Positions 1 to 5,941 of a stretch of 9,350 bases of DNA are shown here, piece after piece. Origin of the DNA: Arthrobacter_J sp038199985 (lineage in GTDB: Bacteria > Actinomycetota > Actinomycetes > Actinomycetales > Micrococcaceae); contig JBBPYK010000066.1 of NCBI GenBank assembly GCA_038199985.1, positions 1 to 9,350 of the forward strand. Reading direction: 5' to 3'. The notes below the pieces were generated by a model. It had not been told where the DNA came from. It worked only from the letters and a program-made list of their open reading frames with translations, and ran no database searches. The translations under genes and the position numbers were made by a program. The first letter of the stretch is position 1. Every line of letters starts with the position of its first letter.

Positions 1-27
1 GGTTGGCGCCTGTGATTAGGTGGGTTG

Positions 28-243
28 ATGGACGACTACGTAACTTCAGGGTTTTTCTGGTTCACGGTTGCCGCGATCAACGCCGGTCTTGCTGAACAGA
101 AGAATCGCTCCCGGTGGGTGTGGTTCTTGGTCTCGTTGCTGCTGGGTCCCCTGGCCACCGCGCTGCTCGTCATCTGGAGTGCACCCGTGCCGGTTGCTCC
201 GTCGATGTCGCACCGCGGCGGGTGGAAAAACCCTGAAAAGTAA
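28..243 (+). CDS. small two-helix membrane protein, unknown function
   Basis: The 71-residue product has two hydrophobic stretches, at about residues 6-22 (ending in AAINAGLAEQK) and 30-50 (WVWFLVSLLLGPLATALLVIW), separated by a short charged loop containing KNRSR. A polar, proline-rich tail follows. This fits a small inner-membrane hairpin protein. The pattern of a charged loop and then a Leu-rich helix with a GP kink is common in unannotated small actinobacterial membrane proteins, but I do not recognise a named family. ATG at 28 was chosen over the adjoining TTG at 25 because AGGTGG at 18-23 lies at a usable distance only from the ATG. It appears monocistronic in view; the next gene is convergent. 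Confidence 0.6.
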   Translation: MDDYVTSGFFWFTVAAINAGLAEQKNRSRWVWFLVSLLLGPLATALLVIWSAPVPVAPSMSHRGGWKNPEK

Positions 244-299
244 CCGCTGAGGGTGTCCTGTGCTGGGGCCCACTGACCACCGGAGCACGTTGATTGGGC

Positions 300-446
300 T
301 CCACTTCACCCTGTCTCCAAGCCCGGGTCAGAAAGCCGGTACATTTTTGGTCTGAAGTGGAAGCAAGACGCCCGGCGCGTCCCGGTCATGGATCGGCCTG
401 CGGGAACTGAGCAACTTGCGGAATGTGAGTGCAGTTGGGCAGGCCG
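300..446. repeat. two inverted repeats in a convergent intergenic gap
   Basis: The 216-bp gap between the membrane-protein gene and the convergent VOC gene has no convincing ORF. It holds a perfect 9-bp inverted repeat, TCCACTTCA (300-308) and TGAAGTGGA (353-361). It also holds a perfect 8-bp inverted repeat, CGGCCTGC (394-401) and GCAGGCCG (439-446). GGTCAGAA (326-333) and GGTCTGAA (349-356) form a near-direct repeat inside the first. The loops are long and there is no T-tract after either stem, so these are not classic intrinsic terminators. They could be bidirectional termination structure or scars of a mobile element. Confidence 0.35.
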
Positions 447-459
447 TGGATCGACGGGC

Positions 460-873
460 TCAGGCGACGAACATGCAGAACGGATGACCTGACGGGTCGG
501 CAAAGACGTATAGTGGCTCACTCGAGTCGGCCGTTCGGTTTAACAGCAGTTCCGCTCCGAGGGAAATAGCCCACTGCCGCTGCCGCTGCAACTCCTCAAC
601 GTTCGGAACAGTGAGGTCGAGGTGCATTTGCATCGGGACGTCATGTTTGGGCCACGTTGTCGGCTCTAGACGTTGGACCTGCTGGAATGCCAGCTTTCGG
701 ACAGCGTCAGCGTCCACGAGAACGAGCCAGTCTGCATTGTCCGCCGCGCCGTTCGCAGGTGGGTCGTCACCTCGTCGGTACTGCAGTCCCAGCAGTTGCC
801 GATAAAATTCCGCAAGCCCTCGGACATCAGTGGTATCGATGACCGTATGAAGCAGCTGCGGGTACTCAGACAT
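460..873 (-). CDS. VOC family (glyoxalase/bleomycin-resistance fold) protein
   Basis: The 137-residue protein has the usual length of a single-chain VOC protein made of two beta-alpha-beta-beta-beta modules. Module 1 runs from TVIDTTDVRGLAEFYRQLLG (residues 10-29) to WLVLVDAD. Module 2 runs from MHLDLTVPNVEELQ (82-96) through GAELL to the hallmark C-terminal strand YVFADPSGHPFCMF (122-135). H84 in MHLDL is at a classic metal-ligand position. Family members include glyoxalases, dioxygenases and antibiotic-binding proteins; the substrate cannot be read from the sequence. The start at 873 is set by GGAGG five bases upstream on the minus strand; the longer open frame upstream to 1074 has no matching protein character and is not used. 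Confidence 0.85.
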   Translation of the reverse strand: MSEYPQLLHTVIDTTDVRGLAEFYRQLLGLQYRRGDDPPANGAADNADWLVLVDADAVRKLAFQQVQRLEPTTWPKHDVPMQMHLDLTVPNVEELQRQRQWAISLGAELLLNRTADSSEPLYVFADPSGHPFCMFVA

Positions 874-1210
874 GGTCGCCTCCAATCGCCCCATTGTGCC
901 ACGCGCAGAGCTGCCCATCCATCGAACTAAGCAGTGTGTTCGACAAACCAACCCCCACCGAACACACCCGGGCCTGACCTGCACCGTTGAAATGTAGGGG
1001 TCGGTCGGCGTGTTAAATACCCAGTTCGGTGGCTTGTCCGGTGACGGGCCCATATCCGAGGCACTTTTTGGCATGTCTCAACTACATTTCGGCTACGCAA
1101 GATGCGCCACCGACCAGCAAGACCTTATCGCACCAACCAAGCTCAGTATCGAACCCAAACGCATGGCGGAAATCGGACATGGTCGTCGTCCTCCGAATGG
1201 CCCCGATGCC
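874..1210. other. intergenic stretch with no supported gene
   Basis: This 337-bp stretch separates the VOC gene from the HxlR remnant. All longer open frames here lack recognisable protein character and look like chance. The only item of note is a 32-codon minus-strand ORF, 1082-1180, that begins MSDFRHAFGF, contains KVLLVGGAS and has GGAGG nine bases before its ATG. It lies 30 bp downstream of the HxlR remnant in the same direction and could be the stub of a deleted gene, but nothing confirms it. Confidence 0.4.
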
Positions 1211-1503
1211 CTACTGGTCAGGTGGCAGAACGCGTCGAAGCGAATCCATTGACCCTTGCACGATGATCCCGTTTGCGGTTGCCTGCGTCAACGGAATCGC
1301 TCCTTGCAGGAGACCTACGAGGGCTAGTTCGCGGCCGTCCACGATGGTGTCCGCTGAGACGTCTGCTGGGGGAACCGCGAACTCGAGGTCCCGAGGCTAG
1401 CCCGTCCCTTGATGTGCAGCTCACGAACGATCACGAGGTTCCAGTGCTCCCCCACGACGTCGAGCGCTCGGTCGACAGCGCATAATTGGCCGTATGACTT
1501 CAC
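1211..1503 (-). pseudogene. HxlR-family transcriptional regulator, internally deleted
   Basis: Only the two ends of a HxlR-type regulator with a C-terminal SCP2-like domain remain. The N-terminal 33 codons (1405-1503) read VKSYGQLCAVDRALDVVGEHW and on to VRELHIKG, the family's typical opening helix and the start of the winged-helix domain. After that this frame degenerates to a stop near 1324. In another minus-strand frame, from 1396 to the TAG at 1211-1213, PRDLEFAVPP continues to LALVGLLQGAIPLTQATANG and ends SMDSLRRVLPPDQ, which resembles the C-terminal end of the SCP2-like domain of such regulators. Intact members are a little over 200 residues, so roughly 130 residues, including the recognition helix and wing, are gone. 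GTG at 1503 has AAGGGG about five bases upstream. The residual peptide cannot bind DNA as the family does. Confidence 0.75.
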
Positions 1504-1571
1504 ACTCACCCCTTGACAATTTCTAGCGTTCACTCCATTTTCTATAGTAATAACGACAAGAGGGGCGAACC
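1504..1571. promoter_or_regulatory. divergent AT-rich promoter region
   Basis: The 68 bp between the HxlR start and the next plus-strand start is the most AT-rich stretch nearby. It contains a perfect TTGACA (1513-1518) and a -10-like TATAGT (1543-1548) on the plus strand, but they are 24 bp apart, so they do not form one standard promoter. An SD-like AAGAGGGG (1558-1565) lies six bases before GTG 1572. HxlR regulators usually control a divergent neighbour from such a gap, so this was probably the operator region when the regulator was intact. Confidence 0.4.
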
Positions 1572-1640
1572 GTGACCGAAACTATTGCGACGTCGGAGAC
1601 CTTCAACGACGGGCCGGACTACATCGCCAAGGGTGGGTGA
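1572..1640 (+). CDS. 22-codon ORF coupled to the TfoX-domain gene (leader peptide or gene stub)
   Basis: The product begins MTETIATSETFNDGPDYIAK (GTG start) and ends in two glycines. AAGAGGGG six bases upstream is one of the best ribosome binding sites in the window, and its TGA overlaps the ATG of the TfoX-domain gene as TGATG, so translation of the two should be coupled. The amino-acid content looks like the start of a normal protein rather than a regulatory leader: there is no run of one amino acid and no obvious attenuator. The neighbouring genes have internal deletions, so it may be the N-terminal stub of the former HxlR-controlled gene. Confidence 0.35.
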   Translation: MTETIATSETFNDGPDYIAKGG

Positions 1641-1978
1641 TGACCACGCCAGCGGGGAGTGAACAAGACGCCCTCGCGCAACGCCTACGAGACACCTTGG
1701 CCCACCACCGAGACGTCCGTGAGGTACGCATGTTCGGCAGCCTTTCATTCATGGTGAACGACAGGATGGCGGTCGCAGCAGGTGGCGACGGCGACCTCCT
1801 AGTGCGCGTCCAGCCCGCCGACTACGACAATCTGCTCCAGCGCGGAGCCATGCCAGCCATCATGGGCAAGGATCGACCGATGGGGCGCTCCTGGATGTAC
1901 GTTCCGCGCCAAAAAATTGAGGAAGATGCGGAACTCGTATTCTGGGTGACGACCGGCGTCGACTCAGGGAATGTGTAG
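1640..1978 (+). CDS. TfoX/Sxy N-terminal domain protein
   Basis: This 112-residue protein matches the stand-alone TfoX N-terminal domain in length and motifs: VREVRMFGSLSFMVNDRMAV (residues 26-45), DGDLLVRVQPADYDNLL (50-66), a glycine at 69, and the MGKDRPMGRSWMYV segment (75-88) typical of actinobacterial members. In Haemophilus and E. coli the full TfoX/Sxy protein promotes competence genes, but short actinobacterial proteins with only this domain are not known to do so, and no such role should be assumed. ATG 1640 has AAGGG six bases upstream and overlaps the stop of the preceding 22-codon ORF. The C terminus (VTTGVDSGNV) is polar and ordinary for the family. Confidence 0.85.
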   Translation: MTTPAGSEQDALAQRLRDTLAHHRDVREVRMFGSLSFMVNDRMAVAAGGDGDLLVRVQPADYDNLLQRGAMPAIMGKDRPMGRSWMYVPRQKIEEDAELVFWVTTGVDSGNV

Positions 1979-2080
1979 ACCACTGATGCTCAAATGGTCA
2001 CACTTTCCTTTGGCGAATCGTCTGATAGGTAAGAGGTTCAACCCGCAGCCTTGTTCGATCAACGAGAAGGAACAAATACG

Positions 2081-2317
2081 ATGAAAACCATGACATGCCG
2101 TCAGCTAGGCGGTCCGTGTGTTGCCGAGTTCCACGCAGAAACCGCCGATCAAGTCATCGAGGCCCAAGACCGCCATCTCAAGCGAGCGGTTATAGATGGT
2201 GACGCCGCTCATGAGCAAGCGCGCATGGAGATGAAGGGCCGTTGGAAGCACCCCAAGCAATCGATGGCCTGGTACACGAACACGAAAAAGACGTTCGCGG
2301 AACTCCCTGAAGACTAA
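2081..2317 (+). CDS. DUF1059-like small protein
   Basis: The 78-residue protein opens MKTMTCRQLGGPCVAEFHAE, with paired cysteines C6 and C13 in a CRQLGGPC motif, followed by TADQVIEAQDRHLK. This Cys-x6-Cys start and the helix after it resemble DUF1059 proteins, a small family of unknown function; the C-terminal part MKGRWKHPKQSMAWYTNTKK with its Trp/Tyr residues is an extension beyond the shortest members. ATG 2081 was chosen because MKTM matches the usual family start and AGAAGG lies about ten bases upstream; an in-frame upstream start at 2051 adds ten residues with no family resemblance. It sits 21 bp before the broken sigma-factor gene in the same direction, so it may have been its co-transcribed or regulated partner. 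Confidence 0.75.
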   Translation: MKTMTCRQLGGPCVAEFHAETADQVIEAQDRHLKRAVIDGDAAHEQARMEMKGRWKHPKQSMAWYTNTKKTFAELPED

Positions 2318-2338
2318 GTTGGGCTATCCCCGAATCAG

Positions 2339-3074
2339 ATGCGGACCCCCATGGACCAAAACATCGTGTTCGAGCAACAGCGGCCCCGGCTACTGAGAGT
2401 CGCTGAACGAATACTCGGCGACTCACATGAAGCCGAAGACGTTGTCCAGAACGCATGGCTACGGATGGAGGCAGCCACAACCGAAATCTATAACCTTCCA
2501 GGTTGGTTGACGACGGCGATCACGCGGCTGTGTCTGGACCGCCTGCGGGCACGGATCCCCTTAGCCGAACCTGACGTTGGGGTGGGTGCGGTGACGCCTG
2601 ATCCGGCTGAGGATTTAGCTCTCGCCGAAACGGTGGGTGTCGCTCTCCGTGCAGCCCAATGTCCCACCTACGACCGCGCCGGGAAACACAGACTGGCACG
2701 TGGTGGACGCGTTCCTGACGGCTGCTCGAAGTGGCGACTTCACCCGGCTGCTGGCGCTTCTCGCACCAGAGGCCGCTATAGAAGGAGACCCCGCGGCCAT
2801 CAAACATGTGACACCTGCGCGGCTCGAAGGCGCTGATCAGACAGCGCAATTTTTCGACGGCGCGGCCAAGTCCGCGCTACCCGTCTACGTTGGAGATCGA
2901 CCGGGAGCCGCATGGTTTCTCCACGGCGAGCCGAAAGTTCTCTTCTACTTCACCGTCGACGAGGGGATGGTCCAGCGCATCGACTTTCGTGCAGACTCAA
3001 CGGTTCTGGCTCAAATCCGGCGCCGCGTTTCGCCTCTGGTTCAGCATCCCGATCCCCGCCTAACGGGCGGCTAA
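2339..3074 (+). pseudogene. ECF41/SigJ-type sigma factor, sigma-4 deleted and frame broken
   Basis: The first part encodes a clear sigma-2 region: RPRLLRVAERILGDSHEAED then VVQNAWLRMEAA (about residues 15-46), followed by LPGWLTTAITRLCLDRLRAR (53-72) and the linker to ETVGVAL (97-103). Near 2645-2652 homology breaks. It resumes one frame over as VQPNVPPTTAPGNTDWHVVD and AFLTAARSGDFTRLLALLAP, continuing to LFYFTVDEGMVQRIDFRAD, the SnoaL-like C-terminal domain of ECF41-type sigma factors, and ends at 3074. Intact members have about 50-60 residues here that form sigma region 4, which recognises the -35 element; these are missing, together with a frame change. The first frame instead runs out at 2836 in unrelated sequence. 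The start could be ATG 2339 or ATG 2351; neither has a strong ribosome site. The product should be non-functional. Confidence 0.8.
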
Positions 3075-3473
3075 CTCCTCGTACGTGGCCCAAAAATCAG
3101 CCATCGGTCGCGGTTGGCCCAAGAGTAAGTCTTCAAGGTACAGAAGGTGCGTGTGCCAACCGGGAAGGTAATTGGCTGCCTCGTCCCCGAGTCCGTCGTG
3201 GGCTAAAAGTAGGTGAGTTGTACCGTCATCTGGGGTGAGCACGATCCGCACATGCGAGCGCGGCTCGTCGGGAAACTCCCACGTCATGCTGAGGAGCCGC
3301 TCCGGTTCGGATTCCAGAATCTGGCTCGGACAGAAGTAATCTTCCGCGTGTTGAATGGTGACGATATCGCCAACGGCGAATTTCCCCGACGTCGCGGTCC
3401 CCAGCCAGTGGGGCAACGCCTCCGGGTCGGTAAGCCCCCACCAAACACGGTCCGGGGGACTGTCATCGACCAC
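3060..3473 (-). CDS. AHSA1/SRPBCC domain protein, N terminus apparently frameshifted
   Basis: The family core is clear: SPPDRVWWGLTDPEALPHWL (residues 5-24), GDIVTIQ, LSMTWEFPDEPRSHVRIVL (61-79) and the C-terminal amphipathic helix GWHTHLLYLEDLLLG (105-119). These Bet v1-like proteins bind hydrophobic ligands; the ligand is unknown. In this frame GTG 3473 directly follows a stop (TAG) and has no ribosome site. Just upstream, a different frame beginning at ATG 3526 supplies the missing first strand, MPLISRSIETVTDRVYLR. Adding one G in AGGTGG around 3472-3475 would join them as TDRVYLRVVDDSPPDRVW, the normal family start. So the gene is probably a one-base frameshift mutant spanning 3060-3526, or the sequence has an error. 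Its 3' end overlaps the convergent sigma-factor remnant by 15 bp. Confidence 0.7.
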   Translation of the reverse strand: MVDDSPPDRVWWGLTDPEALPHWLGTATSGKFAVGDIVTIQHAEDYFCPSQILESEPERLLSMTWEFPDEPRSHVRIVLTPDDGTTHLLLAHDGLGDEAANYLPGWHTHLLYLEDLLLGQPRPMADFWATYEELAAR

Positions 3474-3624
3474 CTAAGATAAACGCGGTCAGTGACAGTT
3501 TCAATAGAACGACTGATGAGAGGCATAACCGGAGCCTAGCGGGCTTCCGAACGCCCTGGCTGCCCACCCACCATGCCTGCAAGTCAATGTTCCAGAAGAC
3601 CGCCAAAAGGAGACGGGTTCAGCC

Positions 3625-3885
3625 TTGGTTGCCTCCGCACAAAGCGGAAACGACATCCCCCTGTCCCGGCATGGCAAAGTAGTTGCAGAAATAGTTTCCG
3701 CCAAAGAAATTTCGGAGCTGAGGCGCGACCGCGAGACCCTTCGTGATGCAGCGCTCGTCATGGCCCGCTTCGCAACCGACGCCGGGATCCGCATGGATCT
3801 GGATCAAGCCATGGGGTCCTTCGGCTTCACCCGGGCCGAGCTGGAAGCTGAAATTGTCGCCGACATCGCCGCCGGGCGAGAGTGA
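3625..3885 (+). CDS. Phd/YefM-type antitoxin, 5' end damaged
   Basis: ASAQSGNDIPLSRHGKVVAE then IVSAKEISELRR is the Phd/YefM signature for a type II antitoxin: the second half of the N-terminal DNA-binding fold followed by a helical, toxin-binding tail to AGRE. TTG 3625 is the first start in this frame, with AAAGGAG (3606-3612) about 12 bases upstream. The frame stays open further upstream to 3577 and reads LQVNVPEDRQKETGSALVAS, which is the expected antitoxin N terminus; ATG 3573 precedes it but one base out of register (ATG-C-CTG). A single extra C therefore seems to have cut off the normal start, leaving a product without the first strand and helix. Its TGA overlaps the next start as GTGA, as in toxin-antitoxin operons. 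Confidence 0.7.
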   Translation: MVASAQSGNDIPLSRHGKVVAEIVSAKEISELRRDRETLRDAALVMARFATDAGIRMDLDQAMGSFGFTRAELEAEIVADIAAGRE

Positions 3886-4445
3886 CTACGCACCCCAAGC
3901 GTATTTGCGTAGTTCGGCTCACCGAGGACATTACTGGCATACCGGTGCTTGATATTTCCGAAGTCAGGGCTGTGGGCGCTCGGTCGGACAGCGAAATCCA
4001 TGAAGAGCTGAAGGCCCGAGTCACCCAAATGGGTGATGACCTCCAGCTTCAACCGCTGAAGGACGTTATTGCCCGAGTCGGTCGCCTTTATGAATCCACC
4101 ATGGTCGCGAGCGAACCGACGACAAGATCGTCCATGCCGAAATGGCTCAGTACTGCTCTTGAGGAACAACTCACCTTTGATCTAGAGGAGATCGCCACTC
4201 TCTCTGAACAGCAGATTCAAGGAGCGTTTGTACTTCAGCGTCCAGGTCTTGCAGCACAAAATCAACGTCGTTCGTGGCGTAGGAGGTTGCTCCTTGCCAA
4301 TCGGATTTCACCACCGATGCATCCGCGCACCAAAAGGTATTCCCGGCGCGCCGATCAACTTCCAAGACCACTTTCAGGGCCTCCCGTGATCCCCACGGCG
4401 TCTCGACATTCTCTGTCCCCTGCCGCACAAAGACGGCCGAAGTGA
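3882..4445 (+). CDS. unrecognised protein at a toxin's position, 3' half antisense
   Basis: GTG 3882 overlaps the antitoxin stop (GTGA), which places this ORF where the toxin of a type II pair is expected. The first part, MTTHPKRICVVRLTEDITGI through VLDISEVRAVG and EIHEELKARVTQMGDDLQLQ to KDVIARVGRLYESTM, looks like real, largely helical soluble protein, but I see no PIN acid triad, RelE/ParE core or Fic motif. Beyond about residue 97 (nt 4171) it becomes Arg/Pro/Ser-rich (RRSWRRRLLL, RPLSGPPVIPTASRHSLSP) and is antisense to the convincing minus-strand gene 4171-4812. The original stop was therefore probably lost, so the far half is likely chance read-through. It may be a degraded or novel partner of the antitoxin. 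Confidence 0.4.
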   Translation: MTTHPKRICVVRLTEDITGIPVLDISEVRAVGARSDSEIHEELKARVTQMGDDLQLQPLKDVIARVGRLYESTMVASEPTTRSSMPKWLSTALEEQLTFDLEEIATLSEQQIQGAFVLQRPGLAAQNQRRSWRRRLLLANRISPPMHPRTKRYSRRADQLPRPLSGPPVIPTASRHSLSPAAQRRPK

Positions 4446-4812
4446 TCGCCAACGGGCCACCGTCGTCGAACTGGTCAAACTCTCTTTGAGGCTCATCGGT
4501 CGCCAGGAAGTCCTTTAGCACCAGATGGGCAGCGTAGCTCGGGATCGGCTTCTTTGATCGATGTTGCAGCAAGGGCTCAGTCGCGGCATGTACTTCAACG
4601 CTGGTGTCTTCAAGATGATCGACGTATGTGTAGTCGCTCCAGTTCAACACTTCAGTGGGGAACCGAGTCTGTTGGTACAGCTGAACGATCGGACCGCCGT
4701 CGACCCTGAAAGCAAGAGTGGTTTGAAGGCAATTCGGAGAAAGACGGCGGATGAGTGCGCCAGCCTTCTTCCCGCCGTCGTAAAAGGACTCGATCTCGGT
4801 AGTGGTCGCCAT
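4171..4812 (-). CDS. conserved-looking soluble protein of unknown function
   Basis: The 213-residue product begins MATTTEIESFYDGGKKAGAL and has no signal peptide or membrane helix. It has an alternating beta-strand pattern throughout: TTLAFRVDGGPIVQLYQQTR, SDYTYVDHLEDTSVEVHA, YAAHLVLKDFLA, then AITSAVFVRQGTENVETPWG with REALKVVLEV, and NTFWCADASVVKSDWQGATS. The last segments (a VETPWG turn, a strand, then a Trp/Val-Val-Lys strand) recall the DUF3108/lipocalin-like layout of 'G.. leads to strand leads to W..VVK', but this resemblance is weak and I do not assign a family. Its ATG lacks a clear ribosome site. It is divergent from the methyltransferase gene with a 64-bp gap and convergent over 275 bp with the ORF above, of which it is the more believable coding frame. 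Confidence 0.65.
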   Translation of the reverse strand: MATTTEIESFYDGGKKAGALIRRLSPNCLQTTLAFRVDGGPIVQLYQQTRFPTEVLNWSDYTYVDHLEDTSVEVHAATEPLLQHRSKKPIPSYAAHLVLKDFLATDEPQREFDQFDDGGPLAITSAVFVRQGTENVETPWGSREALKVVLEVDRRAGNTFWCADASVVKSDWQGATSYATNDVDFVLQDLDAEVQTLLESAVQREWRSPLDQR

Positions 4813-4876
4813 GTAGGCAATCTAACAGCACGGAGTTTTAGGGCGGATCCGTCGCGGTGAACTGGGAGGTCAGGTT

Positions 4877-5740
4877 GTGTATACGCTTCACACCATGGGT
4901 GAGAATTCTGTTGATATTGGTTGGGAGTCTGCGCGCGAGAGTAATCGTGAGAATTGGGACGACCGCGTCCCGCTGCACGAGGAAGCATATGCCGTTGGTG
5001 CATTGGACGACCCCAATTACCTGACGAGTATCGTGCAGGACGATTTGGCAGCACTCACCACCTACTTACCCGATGGAAACGTGATCGGTTTGGACGTGTG
5101 CCACCTCCAATGTCATATCGGTACCGACACGCTCTCCTTTGCCCGGGCGGGAGCCCAAGTCACCGGCGTCGACTTCTCCGGGGCGGCTCTCGCCTCTGCA
5201 CGCCGCTTGGCGAGCCGATTGAGTTTGCAGGCCACGTGGGTCGAAACAGATGTCCTGAAAGCTCGGGCCGCCATCGAGGGCGATTTCGACCTCGTGTACA
5301 CGAGCATCGGCACCATCACCTGGCTGCCCGATCTGGACCGATGGGCGCAGCAGGTCGCCGAGCTCCTGCGCCCTGGCGGAACGTTCTTCATTCGAGACAG
5401 GCACCCGGCGCTCTACTCCCTCGATGAGAGCGCCGACGATTTGCGCATCGGCTACAGCTACTTCGGAAACGGCGACGCCCAGCAATGGGACGAGGCATCA
5501 ACATATGTGGGTGATGGAACCGTGGCCCACACACGAACGTATGAATGGCCGCACCCGATCTCGGAAGTCATCAACGCCCTCATCGGAGCAGGACTCCGGA
5601 TCGTGAGAATGGATGAAGGCCGGGTCTTGCCCTGGCGGTTCAGCCCACGCATGGTGGAAGTCAAGGACGGATTCGCTTGGCCGGAGGATGAGCGAGACCG
5701 CGTTCCCTGCACGTACACGATAATCGCCCTTCGTGACTAA
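4877..5740 (+). CDS. class I SAM-dependent methyltransferase
   Basis: The 287-residue protein carries the Rossmann-fold methyltransferase core. It includes motif I, IGLDVCHLQCHIGTDTLSFA (residues 70-89, with CHLQCHIGTDT replacing the usual GxGxG as in a known actinobacterial subfamily), the acidic strand end VTGVDFS (95-101, D99 for the SAM ribose), ETDV (123-126), DFDLVYTSIGTITWL (136-150) and LRPGGTFFIRD (164-174). The N-terminal WESARESNRENWDDRVPLHE (16-35) is a conserved subfamily feature. The C-terminal third is a lid with many aromatic residues. The acceptor substrate is unknown. GTG 4877 was chosen because GGGAGG lies seven bases upstream; ATG 4895 would fit the protein just as well but lacks a ribosome site. 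It appears intact and is followed by a 201-bp gap. Confidence 0.9.
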   Translation: MYTLHTMGENSVDIGWESARESNRENWDDRVPLHEEAYAVGALDDPNYLTSIVQDDLAALTTYLPDGNVIGLDVCHLQCHIGTDTLSFARAGAQVTGVDFSGAALASARRLASRLSLQATWVETDVLKARAAIEGDFDLVYTSIGTITWLPDLDRWAQQVAELLRPGGTFFIRDRHPALYSLDESADDLRIGYSYFGNGDAQQWDEASTYVGDGTVAHTRTYEWPHPISEVINALIGAGLRIVRMDEGRVLPWRFSPRMVEVKDGFAWPEDERDRVPCTYTIIALRD

Positions 5741-5927
5741 CCACGATTGATCGTACCCGCGGCCCCGAAGCAGGACGCTGCGGTCGCTGTGAAACAACAG
5801 GGGTTGAACCGTTGGCATTCTTGCATCGGTATCCGGCGCGTTGTGTACGCAAACGGATCCGTCAGGGAATGGGCTCGTTGACTTCTGGTGGTTCGATAAC
5901 ACTACCCGTCGCGGAATCGGTTCCCGG

Positions 5928-5941
5928 TAGGCTTTGTCCCC
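5928..5941 (+). promoter_or_regulatory. -10 box for a probable leaderless mRNA
   Basis: TAGGCT at 5928-5933 fits the actinobacterial TANNNT -10 consensus and lies eight bases before ATG 5942, so transcription should begin at or next to the A of the start codon. There is no Shine-Dalgarno sequence before this ATG. No good -35 is seen at 17-18 bp; TTGACT at 5878-5883 is too far away. The rest of the 201-bp gap shows nothing else clear. Confidence 0.4.

Noticed and set aside
874..1074. N-terminal extension of the VOC gene to 1074 (204 residues)
   Set aside because: GGAGG sits five bases before ATG 873 and the residues upstream do not look like protein.
1082..1180. 32-codon minus-strand ORF with GGAGG nine bases upstream
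   Set aside because: Too short and unlike anything recognised; noted only as a possible stub.
1029..1400. 123-residue plus-strand ORF
   Set aside because: Low-complexity composition, no family resemblance, antisense to the HxlR remnant.
1513..1548. TTGACA and TATAGT as a single sigma-70 promoter
   Set aside because: The spacer is 24 bp, well beyond the usual 16-19.
2520..2849. minus-strand ORF opposite the sigma-factor remnant
   Set aside because: Shadow of the recognisable plus-strand domains; Arg/Ser-rich with no motif.
5066..5485. 139-residue minus-strand ORF
   Set aside because: Antisense to the clear methyltransferase core.
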